Part shown: in pieces, positions 13,958 through 21,732 of the stretch
How the letters are laid out: each line of letters starts with the position of its first letter
How positions within the stretch are numbered: position 1 is the first letter of the stretch
From: DATEXQ01 sp036846005
GTDB taxonomy: Bacteria; Patescibacteriota; Microgenomatia; UBA8517
Assembly: GCA_036846005.1 (NCBI GenBank)
Contig: DAIUCV010000008.1
Coordinates: 1 to 30,152 of the forward strand
DNA length: 30,152 bases
Reading direction: 5' to 3'
Program-made: the position numbers and the translations under genes
The notes under the pieces: generated by a model
Told to the model about the DNA's origin: nothing
Seen by the model: only the letters and a program-made list of their open reading frames with translations
Databases searched by the model: none

Positions 13958-14221
13958 ATGAATAATCCAAACCCTTCCCAAAAACAAAAAGATATTGAAA
14001 CGACTGTAAAAAAGATAGTCTCTCTAATGTTGGGACTCGAGCCATCGGATATTCATGAAGAAGATTTTCTGATTGACGATTTACATATGGGACCTGCTGA
14101 TTTGACAGACCTTGGTGAGCGTTTGTCAGAAGCCGGACTAAACGTTGAAGAAATTGATTTTCAGGAAACGGAAACACTGGGAGATCTCATTGATATGCTT
14201 TCAGCAGAGGAAGAAATATGA
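13958..14221 (+). CDS. Acyl-carrier-protein-like protein lacking the carrier serine
   Basis: An 87-aa acidic, four-helix ACP-like protein. KKIVSLMLGLEPSDI, EEDFLIDDL and TLGDLIDML match helices of acyl carrier proteins, but the phosphopantetheine signature DSL reads GPADLT (45-50), with Asp48 where the serine should be. A thioester-carrying role is therefore unlikely in the usual way; Ser or Thr elsewhere (Thr50) could be tested. It sits where acpP normally lies, before rnc, and overlaps rnc by 4 nt (ATGA). No other fatty-acid genes are in the window. A TATATT at 13944-13949 is a weak possible -10. Likely a fossil or repurposed ACP, perhaps a protein-binding factor. Confidence 0.85.
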   Translation: MNNPNPSQKQKDIETTVKKIVSLMLGLEPSDIHEEDFLIDDLHMGPADLTDLGERLSEAGLNVEEIDFQETETLGDLIDMLSAEEEI

Positions 14222-14886
14222 CAGATATTGATTCATTAAAAGAAATATTTAAAGATAAAAAACTGTTAGAACAGGCTCTAACACATAAATCTTGGGTTAA
14301 TGAACATCCGGGTATAAGAGGCACCAATGAAAGAATGGAATTTTTAGGAGATGCTATTTTGGAATTTGTAGTGTCTAAAGAACTCTACCTTTTGTTCCCC
14401 GACAAAGAAGAAGGTTATTTAACCACCTTAAGAGCTAATCTGGTAAATACCACCAATCTATCCGTAATTGCTAAAAAACTTAATGTTGGAGAAAAATTAT
14501 TTCTTTCAAAAGGGGAGGAAGAAACAGGGGGAAGAAATAACGTATCTTTATTGGCAGATACGGTAGAAGCGCTAATAGGAGCTCTTTTTCTGGATAGCGG
14601 ACTTGATACTGTCAAATTATTTATAGAAACTAATTTATTGTCAGGGATTAATGAGAAACTTGCCAAACCTCTAAAAGACGCCAAAAGCAGACTGCAGGAA
14701 TATTTACAAGCTAAAGGAAATCCCGCACCCAAATATATTGTTGCCCACGAATCAGGACCTGATCATGACAAAATATTTATTGTGGATGTAATAACCGGCA
14801 GTAAGTCTTTGGGTAAAGGTGAAGGCAAAAACAAAGCCGAGGCAGAACAAAACGCCGCAGAGAAGGCATTGGGTTCTCTATTGTAA
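14218..14886 (+). CDS. rnc: Ribonuclease III
   Basis: Double-strand-specific endonuclease of 222 aa for rRNA and mRNA processing. The signature NERMEFLGDAILEFVV (near residues 38-53) carries the catalytic Glu and Asp of the first site, and LADTVEALIGALFLDSG holds the second acidic pair. The C-terminal dsRNA-binding domain (from KSRLQEYLQAKG to the end, with KGEGKNKAEAEQNAA) is complete. Its ATG lies within the ACP-like gene's stop (ATGA), so the two are coupled. The promoter of rpsP overlaps its last codons. Confidence 0.96.
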   Translation: MTDIDSLKEIFKDKKLLEQALTHKSWVNEHPGIRGTNERMEFLGDAILEFVVSKELYLLFPDKEEGYLTTLRANLVNTTNLSVIAKKLNVGEKLFLSKGEEETGGRNNVSLLADTVEALIGALFLDSGLDTVKLFIETNLLSGINEKLAKPLKDAKSRLQEYLQAKGNPAPKYIVAHESGPDHDKIFIVDVITGSKSLGKGEGKNKAEAEQNAAEKALGSLL

Positions 14887-14909
14887 AATAGCTTCCGATT
14901 AGTTAGAAT
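14881..14909 (+). promoter_or_regulatory. Promoter of rpsP-khpA
   Basis: -35 TTGTAA (14881-14886, overlapping the rnc stop), 17-bp spacer, -10 TAGAAT (14904-14909). The rpsP ATG is 9 nt after the -10, a leaderless arrangement. Confidence 0.65.
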
Positions 14910-14918
14910 TGTAAAATT

Positions 14919-15137
14919 ATGGTAAAAATAAGGCTTTCCAGATTTGGAACAAAAAAGAAATATATTTATCGAATTGTAGCAGTTGATTCCCACAAAAAAG
15001 GAGTAGGGAAAACCCTTGATGTATTGGGTTTCTGGAATCCAACTAAAAAAATAATTGATATCGATAAGGATAAAATATCCAGTTGGGTTAAAAAAGGTGC
15101 TTTTATCAATAAAAGCGTAGCAGATCTATTATCTTAA
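14919..15137 (+). CDS. rpsP: 30S ribosomal protein S16
   Basis: A 72-aa ribosomal protein with the family start VKIRLSRFGTKKKYIYRIVAVDS and the LGFWNPTKK and VKKGAFINKSVADLL blocks. It is shorter than usual (about 80-90 aa), missing the C-terminal tail, as is common in reduced genomes. It is followed after 7 nt by khpA, an arrangement (rpsP-khpA) widespread in bacteria. The start has no Shine-Dalgarno sequence, consistent with the leaderless promoter. Confidence 0.96.
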   Translation: MVKIRLSRFGTKKKYIYRIVAVDSHKKGVGKTLDVLGFWNPTKKIIDIDKDKISSWVKKGAFINKSVADLLS

Positions 15138-15144
15138 AAGGAAT

Positions 15145-15378
15145 ATGGAAAAACTACTTAAATATCTTGTTGAGGAAATTACCGGAATAACGGATTTTTC
15201 GATAAAGGAAAAAGAAGAAAACTCGTTTAAAACTTACGAGCTTTTAGTACCTGCCGAATATATGGGGCTTGTTATCGGAAAGAACGGTAAAACCATTAAA
15301 GTTTTACGAAACTTAATGAAAGTTAAAGCAATTTTAGACAACATAAGGTTTAATCTTATTGTAACGCCTGCAAATTAA
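15145..15378 (+). CDS. khpA: KH-domain RNA-binding protein KhpA
   Basis: A 77-aa single KH domain protein. The GLVIGKNGKTIKVLR segment carries the GxxG RNA-contact loop (GKNG, 45-48). In other bacteria KhpA binds RNA, often with KhpB, and affects cell division and translation. AAAAGGA just upstream provides a ribosome site, as expected for an internal operon gene. Its last stop codon overlaps the stop of the convergent pilO gene within a TTAA, with no terminator in between. Confidence 0.92.
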   Translation: MEKLLKYLVEEITGITDFSIKEKEENSFKTYELLVPAEYMGLVIGKNGKTIKVLRNLMKVKAILDNIRFNLIVTPAN

Positions 15379-16064
15379 AAGAAGGGATTTTCTCTGGGGA
15401 ATGGGGCAAGGGGTGTTAATGTGGAGAAAACTGGCAGTGTATTTCCGGAAACTTGACCCAAGATGTTCAAATCTTCGTTGGTAAATTTTTGTATCGGTTC
15501 TGTAATCGGTGGAAGCTTCTCCGGGTAAGGAGACCAATACGAAGACAGTATGACATCAACCAAAGCCATCGCATCCAGGCTACTAAAATCCACCTTTTGG
15601 ATTGTCAGAAGAGGCGAAACACTTTTGGTATCTTTCAAGAAAGACATTAAATCCGCATAACTTCCGTTTAAACTAAACGATATACTTACTTTTGAAATTG
15701 TATCCGCTCCGGCCATTCCTCCAATTCTCAAGTCTGTAAGAGTTGAAACATTTAGAGCAGATAAATTTCTAATCTGTGATATCAAAACAAGTGCCGGATT
15801 TCTATCGGGAAGAGCAATAGATACGGGTTTTACATAAGAATAAACCTGTCTGTTACGATTTAACTCGGATTCTTTTTCTACCAATACGTTTTCTGTTTTA
15901 CGGGCACTCACTACAGCTGCCCTTTGACTTTGTATTTTGGCATATCCTGCCTTAGCTACGAAATAAGAAATTATTATCAATACAAAAAACCAAATAAAAG
16001 GTACTATCAAACCAGATATTTTCCCTAAAGATTGATTTTTCTCTATTCCGATATTAATTGGCAT
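15375..16064 (-). CDS. pilO: Type IV pilus assembly protein PilO-like
   Basis: A 229-aa bitopic membrane protein: short cytoplasmic N-terminus, one helix (near residues 18-40, LIVPFIWFFVLIIISYFVA), a coiled-coil-like region (ARKTENVLVEKESELNRNR), then a ferredoxin-like domain with FSLNGSYADLMSFLKDTKSV, typical of PilO. It would pair with PilN as part of the inner-membrane alignment platform. It starts 1 nt after pilN and is the last gene of the pilus locus. The C-terminal Pro-rich tail (after about residue 180) is longer than usual. It converges with khpA and overlaps it by 4 nt. Confidence 0.88.
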   Translation of the reverse strand: MPINIGIEKNQSLGKISGLIVPFIWFFVLIIISYFVAKAGYAKIQSQRAAVVSARKTENVLVEKESELNRNRQVYSYVKPVSIALPDRNPALVLISQIRNLSALNVSTLTDLRIGGMAGADTISKVSISFSLNGSYADLMSFLKDTKSVSPLLTIQKVDFSSLDAMALVDVILSSYWSPYPEKLPPITEPIQKFTNEDLNILGQVSGNTLPVFSTLTPLAPFPRENPFF

Positions 16065-16065
16065 A

Positions 16066-16596
16066 TTAACTTGATAACTTTAATGATATTGCATAACCTC
16101 CTGGTGAACTAAAAGTAAAAGAGGATAAAATAATTCCTTTGTATGAATTTGAAGACATCAGAGTCGCAAGAATTTGAGCTAAAGAAGAATAGGTACTGGT
16201 CGACATTGATGTTTCCGTAACTCCCCGAACAATAGTTAGCTGAGATATCTTTACATCCGCGGGTAAACTGTTTCTTAGGGTATCAAAACTTTCGACATCC
16301 TTAATAGCACCGTTTGAGACTAATATACCTTTAATTTTATCTACTCTATCCTTAATCAATACATATTGTTGCTCTTCCTTCTGTAACTTTTTAATATTTA
16401 ATTTCGATGTTTCTTGTCTAACATTAGACATTCTAAGCTCTTCAGAATTGATGATTATCAAAGAGACAATAAAAAATATTCCTATAAAAAATATCAGTGT
16501 TCCGATAATATTAATCATCCTTAAACTGTTCATGAGCTTTACGGTTGATTCCTTGGGTACAGTTTCTTTGGGTATTAGGTTTATATTTTTAGGCAT
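16066..16596 (-). CDS. pilN: Type IV pilus assembly protein PilN-like
   Basis: A 176-aa bitopic protein. The N-terminal peptide PKNINLIPKE is the conserved segment by which PilN docks in the groove of PilM. A single membrane helix (IIGTLIFFIGIFFIVSLIII) and a coiled coil (VRQETSKLNIKKLQKEEQ) lead into a small ferredoxin-like domain. PilN links cytoplasmic PilM to PilO. The gene lies between pilM (16-nt gap) and pilO (1-nt gap). It is somewhat short for the family. Confidence 0.9.
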   Translation of the reverse strand: MPKNINLIPKETVPKESTVKLMNSLRMINIIGTLIFFIGIFFIVSLIIINSEELRMSNVRQETSKLNIKKLQKEEQQYVLIKDRVDKIKGILVSNGAIKDVESFDTLRNSLPADVKISQLTIVRGVTETSMSTSTYSSLAQILATLMSSNSYKGIILSSFTFSSPGGYAISLKLSS

Positions 16597-16612
16597 TTTA
16601 AAAAAACATTCT

Positions 16613-17623
16613 TTACTCTCTCATTGCCAAACCAACAGCTATTGAATATAAAGGTCCATAGTTGGCCAAACTCTGTGCAAGTTTCGTATCCACAGAGATT
16701 TTGGAGAAGGAATTTCCCATAACTACTTCCATATTCAATGCTCTGGTAAGGACAGAGGTCACCTCGGGCATTCCCGCTGTCCCGCCTGAGATAATTACCG
16801 ACTTGGGAGTTTCTTCCTTTTCTTCAGTTTGATAGAAATGAATTGCTTTTTTAATCTCATCCGTAACCATCCTGATAACAGGATCCAGTGCTCCTTTAAT
16901 TTTTCCCTCCAAATTTGCCGTCAATCCGTAAGTTTTTTTATATTCCTCTGCCTGCGCATACTCAATTCCCAAATTTTGAGCAACGGCTCGGGTAAAGGCA
17001 TCTCCCGCGGTGGGAATTGAACGCGAAAAAACAAGATTACCATTTTTGGCAATCGCTATATCCGTTGAACCCGCTCCAAAATCCACCAAAAGTACTACCT
17101 GTCCTTCGGGAGCAAGACACCTCACCAGGGAAGTCATCTCGGTTTCGACAGAAACAACTGAAAGACCGGCATAGGAAACGATCTTTATATATTTTTCAAC
17201 TAAAGCTTGGGGAACTGCTACTAAAAGAACCACGACCTCCGGAGGGGTGGTATTTTCTTTTCTTTCTATTATCTGATGTTCTACAATTGCCTCTGATAAA
17301 GGAATAGGAATATATTGTTCTGCTTCCCATTTAACTGCACTGGCAATCTCCTGATCGGTTAATAGGGGAAATCTGATAGTTCTGGTAAAAACTTGCGGTT
17401 CCGGAAGAGCAATCGAGACATTATTTCCGGAAATTCTGGCTTCTTTGTGAAGATTTTTAATTACTTGCCCTAGTGACTGCATTTCCTTTTCATCTTTAAT
17501 ATGCTCTGCAGGGGTTCCGGAATATCCGACAATACCGGATCCTCTGATAGCCCAGGATGAACCTTGTTTATCCAGTTCTACGATTTTGATGCTTTTTGAA
17601 CCAATGTCTATACCTACACTCAT
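16613..17623 (-). CDS. pilM: Type IV pilus assembly ATPase-fold protein PilM
   Basis: Actin-like (FtsA-fold) cytoplasmic protein, 336 aa, that binds PilN and connects the pilus platform with the motor ATPases. Seen are VGIDIGSKSIKIVEL at the N-terminus (phosphate 1 motif), VEHQIIERKE, LLVDFGAGSTDIAIAKNG (phosphate 2) and VIISGGTAGMPEVT (adenosine motif). Its ATG overlaps the stop of the upstream PilX/GspK-like gene by one base (TAATG). Length is close to the family norm of about 350. Confidence 0.95.
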   Translation of the reverse strand: MSVGIDIGSKSIKIVELDKQGSSWAIRGSGIVGYSGTPAEHIKDEKEMQSLGQVIKNLHKEARISGNNVSIALPEPQVFTRTIRFPLLTDQEIASAVKWEAEQYIPIPLSEAIVEHQIIERKENTTPPEVVVLLVAVPQALVEKYIKIVSYAGLSVVSVETEMTSLVRCLAPEGQVVLLVDFGAGSTDIAIAKNGNLVFSRSIPTAGDAFTRAVAQNLGIEYAQAEEYKKTYGLTANLEGKIKGALDPVIRMVTDEIKKAIHFYQTEEKEETPKSVIISGGTAGMPEVTSVLTRALNMEVVMGNSFSKISVDTKLAQSLANYGPLYSIAVGLAMRE

Positions 17624-18528
17624 TATTTTGAAAGATTACCGGCATTGCTAAAAACGGCATTATCAAAGATAGACAAGGGTTCCGCAAAAGTTTGGACAGC
17701 CTCAACTTTCCTGGTTGCCTCGCCCGAAAATCCGGTTGAAGTTACTTTAATTGCTTGTGCGGGAAGTGTATCGTTATTTAAAGTAACACCGATGTTGTCG
17801 GAAACTGTGTTATACAATATCTTAATCTTGGCAAAAAGTAAACATTGTTCATTACAGCCGACAGGCAATCCCAAATCCGTATAAAAATTCTTGGCATTAC
17901 TGGTATATCTGTAGGTTGGACCACTCGCAAAAGTACAATCCGAAGTATATCCTTGCCCAAAAAAGTTATCGTTTGTTCTTCTGGCTTCGTCTGGATCAAA
18001 AGTAGATCTTGCTATCATTAAGTTTGTAAAATCTCCATTAAATGATAGGCCGAATACATCAAAATAAAGTGATACTTCAATCGCAGGGGGAGTAGTATCC
18101 ATAGCTCCCCAACATAATTTAAAAGTATTGTTTGTCGGATCGACACAGTTTGCACCTCCGCCGCAGGTAAGATTACCGCTTGCATCATGCGATACAAACC
18201 AGACGGTTCCGACTTCACCCGAATAATATTTATTTATCAAATTATAGTATCTTTCCCCTTCGATATAGGTAATATTTCCGGAGTAACTGCTATTGGGGAA
18301 AGACGTTGCACTGGGACCGCCTACCAATAACTGTTCCACACCTGCTTCAGCCGCAGAAAAAGCCCTCAATGATTCTTCGTCTTTCTTGGTCAATGAAATA
18401 TCCGTTACTGACCTTGAAACAATCGATAGTACTAGAGTCAAGATAACCGCCATTCCCAGAAGAACAATCAGCAGGGCTTGACCGGATTCTTTTTTATTCT
18501 TATTAATTCGAGCAGTTGATGTATGCAT
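17623..18528 (-). CDS. PilX/GspK-like minor pilin
   Basis: A 301-aa prepilin-like protein with leader ending KKESG, then QALLIVLLGMAVILTLVL and the SRSVTDISLTKKDEESLRAFSAAEAGVEQ block, a hallmark of PilX/GspK-type proteins. It lacks the Glu at position 5, as is usual for GspK, the subunit proposed to cap the pilus tip. Paired cysteines (CGGGANC, CNEQC) suggest disulphides outside the cell. It follows the H-, I- and J-like genes in order, and overlaps pilM by one base. Confidence 0.85.
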   Translation of the reverse strand: MHTSTARINKNKKESGQALLIVLLGMAVILTLVLSIVSRSVTDISLTKKDEESLRAFSAAEAGVEQLLVGGPSATSFPNSSYSGNITYIEGERYYNLINKYYSGEVGTVWFVSHDASGNLTCGGGANCVDPTNNTFKLCWGAMDTTPPAIEVSLYFDVFGLSFNGDFTNLMIARSTFDPDEARRTNDNFFGQGYTSDCTFASGPTYRYTSNAKNFYTDLGLPVGCNEQCLLFAKIKILYNTVSDNIGVTLNNDTLPAQAIKVTSTGFSGEATRKVEAVQTFAEPLSIFDNAVFSNAGNLSK

Positions 18529-18570
18529 GATGCTAATTTAGTTTAACAATCTAGAATGTGTCGGTCAAAT

Positions 18571-19098
18571 TTAATAATTCCTAAGTAATATTTTCGATTG
18601 AACAGTAACCTGTGATGCTTCTACACCAGTTGCCTTCAATTCCTTTCCTGTTAAATTAATATCAATGGTATCGGGCGTCTTATTATTACTAGTACATATA
18701 AACGAACAGGGAAGTATTTCAACTCCCGGTGTTGTCAATCGGGAAGATAATGTTCCGGAACCTGACGAAACATACTTCTCATCATCTCCGCTATCATCAA
18801 TACACTCAAAATAAGCAACAGTACCGTAGGCATCAATGTAATCAATTTTCGCTAAGGTAGTTCCACTACCCTCACAAGTTGAAGTTATTGAGTTGGCATT
18901 CCTCAACTGTCTTTCCATTACGGAGATCGCATAATCCAAAGTTGTTCTTACTCTACTGTCCGAATCGCTCCTTTTTGCACTTCTTAAGGTAATTGCCAAT
19001 GTTTGGGTAACTAGAACTGCCAATAGTGAAAAAACACCTACGGCCATCAGAACCTCCATTAATGAATATCCTTTTTCTTGATAATGGTTATTATTCAT
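18571..19098 (-). CDS. GspJ/PilW-like minor pilin
   Basis: A 175-aa prepilin. The start is set at ATG 19098, 4 nt after the previous gene's stop; an upstream in-frame start at 19161 would add 21 residues lying wholly inside that gene. The leader MNNNHYQEKG is followed by YSLMEVLMAVGVFSLLAVLV with Glu5. The SDSRVRTTLDYAISVMERQLRNAN region is typical of GspJ/PilW. It probably joins the H- and I-like proteins in the tip complex. Confidence 0.85.
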   Translation of the reverse strand: MNNNHYQEKGYSLMEVLMAVGVFSLLAVLVTQTLAITLRSAKRSDSDSRVRTTLDYAISVMERQLRNANSITSTCEGSGTTLAKIDYIDAYGTVAYFECIDDSGDDEKYVSSGSGTLSSRLTTPGVEILPCSFICTSNNKTPDTIDINLTGKELKATGVEASQVTVQSKILLRNY

Positions 19099-19102
19099 AA
19101 AA

Positions 19103-19573
19103 TTAATCCCAGCTCGAATATACCGTATTGCTTCTTGATTCGTGCATACCCTGAGCATCACTCCAGCGAACGTACGCCTCGGAATTGATCCCTTTTTGTG
19201 AACCGGCTATGGTAAATGTAGTAAGAGTAAATCCACGAATAAAAACAGGATTATCAACCATAAAATCAGAATCTCCGCAAGCATGAGGATGAGCTCCAGA
19301 CCAACCGCTTCCGATATCTACAAGACAGTATTGACTTCCACCGGGTGAACCATGTCCGTAAACAGTCGGAAAACTCTTATCCCTTTCCGCTCTCAACCAT
19401 TCATTCATCTCATTTAGATATTTATTCGATAACGATTTATTCTTAGACACAACATTGTTTCGTATCGCAACTGTAGAAACACTAACAATGGCAATTGTAA
19501 TAAGAGCAATAATACCCAGAGCAAACACCACTTCAAACATAGATTGTCCTTTAAAAAGAATATTTTTTTTCAT
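19103..19573 (-). CDS. GspI/PilV-like minor pilin
   Basis: A 156-aa prepilin. I start it at ATG 19573 (leader MKKNILFKG, then QSMFEVVFALGII), not at the longer in-frame TTG at 19594, which overlaps the previous gene. Residue 1 is Gln rather than Phe, with Glu5 present. The KNKSLSNKYLNEMNEWLRAERD segment and length fit GspI/PilV. It lies between the H- and J-like genes, so probably a tip-complex member. Confidence 0.82.
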   Translation of the reverse strand: MKKNILFKGQSMFEVVFALGIIALITIAIVSVSTVAIRNNVVSKNKSLSNKYLNEMNEWLRAERDKSFPTVYGHGSPGGSQYCLVDIGSGWSGAHPHACGDSDFMVDNPVFIRGFTLTTFTIAGSQKGINSEAYVRWSDAQGMHESRSNTVYSSWD

Positions 19574-19580
19574 TAATTTG

Positions 19581-20114
19581 TTATTCAAAATCAACAGTAA
19601 CTACTCCACTATATGTTATAACAATATCAACTTTATCCCCAGTTAGAGAAGAGGTAACTATTATCGTTTTTGGACTAGCGGAAGGAATATCCGTTCCCAA
19701 TCCCAATACTTTAAATAACATACTTGTAGCTGGCGTTAAAGTCATTCCCGAAGAAATCGCTATATTATCTTTTACGGTTTCATCTGTCCCGGAACAATCA
19801 GCCCTAATGTCATAAGTGTTATCTGCATTTACTATGAATAAATAACCATTAAGATATCCTGTACACGTCACTGTAGGTTTTTTCCCCTGAGAAGCATATT
19901 CTTGGGCAAGTCTTATGTCTCCTTCAACTTGACGGGCTGCTGCCATGATAGCTTGTTTTCTCTGATAACCTCTAAAATTTGCAAAACCCACACTAAATAG
20001 TACGGAGATGATACCAAGAACAACAAGAAGTTCTATTAACGTAAAAGCAGTATCATGTGCTTTTCTTGAGGAATAAATTATCTTGTATTTTGTATATAAA
20101 TAATCTTTTTTCAT
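19581..20114 (-). CDS. GspH/FimT-like minor pilin
   Basis: A 177-aa prepilin with a 23-residue leader ending in Ala (HDTA), then FTLIELLVVLGIISVLFSVG. Ala instead of Gly at -1 occurs in known prepilins. The following GYQRKQAIMAAARQVEGDIRLAQEYA is the family pattern of GspH/FimT, and the C-terminal half is beta-rich. It is the first of the H-I-J-K-like set that should start pilus assembly. Confidence 0.85.
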   Translation of the reverse strand: MKKDYLYTKYKIIYSSRKAHDTAFTLIELLVVLGIISVLFSVGFANFRGYQRKQAIMAAARQVEGDIRLAQEYASQGKKPTVTCTGYLNGYLFIVNADNTYDIRADCSGTDETVKDNIAISSGMTLTPATSMLFKVLGLGTDIPSASPKTIIVTSSLTGDKVDIVITYSGVVTVDFE

Positions 20115-20129
20115 TCATTTGAAATTTTT

Positions 20130-20696
20130 TTAAGGGTTAATTAAACATTCCCAACCCGATCCACCTTGATAACCATCGCAACTCAAACATTGTTTTGTAT
20201 TTGTTGTTGTCTCCATAAATGCTTGAATTTTATAGTTTTTTTGTCCAACAAGCACTCCACCTACATATACCCATGAAGTAGAAACATTATTACAAACTGC
20301 ATAACGATAAAATCTTGTAGAATCATTTATTGGGTCCAGCAGTTTATCCTGCATATATTCCGAGTCAAGATTTTCCAACCAATCCCCGTCATTACTCACT
20401 TCCCAACCAGACGCTTCGTTTACGCGGAGTGGGTAATAGTTATGATCTGATTTATAAAGTTCCAATGCAGAACGAATAGCCTCCAGATCCGATTTTCTTT
20501 TTGCATCTCTAGCTGAAGCTCTTGAACCTTGAAGACCAAATGCAGATACAGCAAGTAAAATAGCGATAATGGCAATAACCACCAGCAGCTCAATTAAAGA
20601 GAAAGCCGAATTACTATTATAAAATGGCGAAATTTGAACCCTTGTCGGATTTGCTTTGATTCCTAATTTTTGATTTTTAATTCTTAATTTTCTCAT
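20130..20696 (-). CDS. Type IV pilin-like protein
   Basis: A 188-aa prepilin with an unusually long leader (31 residues) ending in Ala (NSA), then FSLIELLVVIAIIAILLAVS. The next segment, SARDAKRKSDLEAIRSALELYK, followed by NYYP, is the pattern shared with the pilins upstream. The globular domain has a few Cys (CNN, CLSCDG) that can form disulphides. A shorter start is not visible, and no Shine-Dalgarno sequence is seen. Likely a minor pilin. Confidence 0.85.
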   Translation of the reverse strand: MRKLRIKNQKLGIKANPTRVQISPFYNSNSAFSLIELLVVIAIIAILLAVSAFGLQGSRASARDAKRKSDLEAIRSALELYKSDHNYYPLRVNEASGWEVSNDGDWLENLDSEYMQDKLLDPINDSTRFYRYAVCNNVSTSWVYVGGVLVGQKNYKIQAFMETTTNTKQCLSCDGYQGGSGWECLINP

Positions 20697-20711
20697 GTAC
20701 TTATTTATTTT

Positions 20712-21212
20712 TTAAAGTGGACAAGTACCGCTAGGTGATGAAGTAGTTAATCCCGATTTTCCGTTGGAACAAACCACCCAATAATCCGTAGCGCTCGTTG
20801 CTTCAATTATCGACCATAAAACATTAGTTGTAGCTTGTGGTAAACCCGTATTACCTCCATCAGAGGTAAAATATCTATAGATAGGTGTACCTGTTGCAGA
20901 ATTATACGTAGGGTCATTAGGACAGTTTGTCATTGATAAATAACCACATAAAGTACTATGTGCATCAGTACCTCCAGTTCTTCCTGGATAAAAACCGTTA
21001 TTTTTGTTTGCATATTGTTCCAATGCTGTCTGATATTGTTTTAGGTCAGATTTACGTCTAGTATCTCTTGTGTTTTCCATAGCTCCCTGGAAACCAAAAG
21101 CTGACAATGCAAGAAGAATCGCAATTATAGCAATAGCAACCAAAATTTCAATTAAGGTAAATCCCTTCTGACTATTGTTGGGAGTCTGGAAAATACGACT
21201 TTTTATTAACAT
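20712..21212 (-). CDS. Type IV pilin-like protein (tandem family A)
   Basis: A 166-aa prepilin: leader ending QKG, then FTLIEILVAIAIIAILLALS, TRDTRRKSDLKQYQTALEQYA and FYPGR. The C-terminal end VLWSIIEATSATDYWVVCSNGKSG is nearly repeated in the next two upstream genes (21253-21732 and 21725-22534), so these are tandem duplicates. Paired Cys (CGYL...CPND, CSNG...CPL) are conserved. Probably a minor subunit with a variable surface. Confidence 0.88.
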   Translation of the reverse strand: MLIKSRIFQTPNNSQKGFTLIEILVAIAIIAILLALSAFGFQGAMENTRDTRRKSDLKQYQTALEQYANKNNGFYPGRTGGTDAHSTLCGYLSMTNCPNDPTYNSATGTPIYRYFTSDGGNTGLPQATTNVLWSIIEATSATDYWVVCSNGKSGLTTSSPSGTCPL

Positions 21213-21252
21213 ATAGTTGTTATTTGATTTATTTTTTTATTCATAAAAATTA

Positions 21253-21732
21253 TTAGGGTAATGGGCAACCAGAACCCATTGAACCGGTAAACACACCAAT
21301 TTTCCCGTTGGAACAAATAACCCAATAGTCATCGGAATCTGTTGCTTCAATTATCGACCATAGATAATAGGCGGATGCAGACGGTGTTCCGTTCGTTCCG
21401 TCTACTGTTCTATATTGATAGGTAGGTGTACCTATCGCTGCATCGTAGTTTGGATCATTCGGACAAACTGTTAGTGATAAATAACTACACAAGTCTATCG
21501 TTGAACCTCCATTTGGTCTACCTGGATATAAGCTATTATTACGAGAGGCATAAACTCCGAGTGCATTTTGAAACTGCTTTAAATCGGATTTTCTTTGCGT
21601 ATCTCTAGCGTTTTCGAAAACTCCCTGTATACCAAAAAAGGAGGCTGCAACCAAAATTCCTATTATTGCAATTACAACCAGAAGTTCAATTAGAGTAAAT
21701 CCTTTGTTATGTTTAATCTGCATCTTAGTCAA
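21253..21732 (-). CDS. Type IV pilin-like protein (tandem family A)
   Basis: A 159-aa prepilin: leader ending HNKG, then FTLIELLVVIAIIGILVAAS, ARDTQRKSDLKQFQNALGVYA and LYPGR. It is a close paralogue of the 20712-21212 protein, with WSIIEATDSDDYWVICSNGK and the same Cys positions. Its start overlaps the stop of the knottin-bearing pilin by 8 nt, so they are translated together. A second ATG (M4) is also possible. Confidence 0.88.
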   Translation of the reverse strand: MTKMQIKHNKGFTLIELLVVIAIIGILVAASFFGIQGVFENARDTQRKSDLKQFQNALGVYASRNNSLYPGRPNGGSTIDLCSYLSLTVCPNDPNYDAAIGTPTYQYRTVDGTNGTPSASAYYLWSIIEATDSDDYWVICSNGKIGVFTGSMGSGCPLP

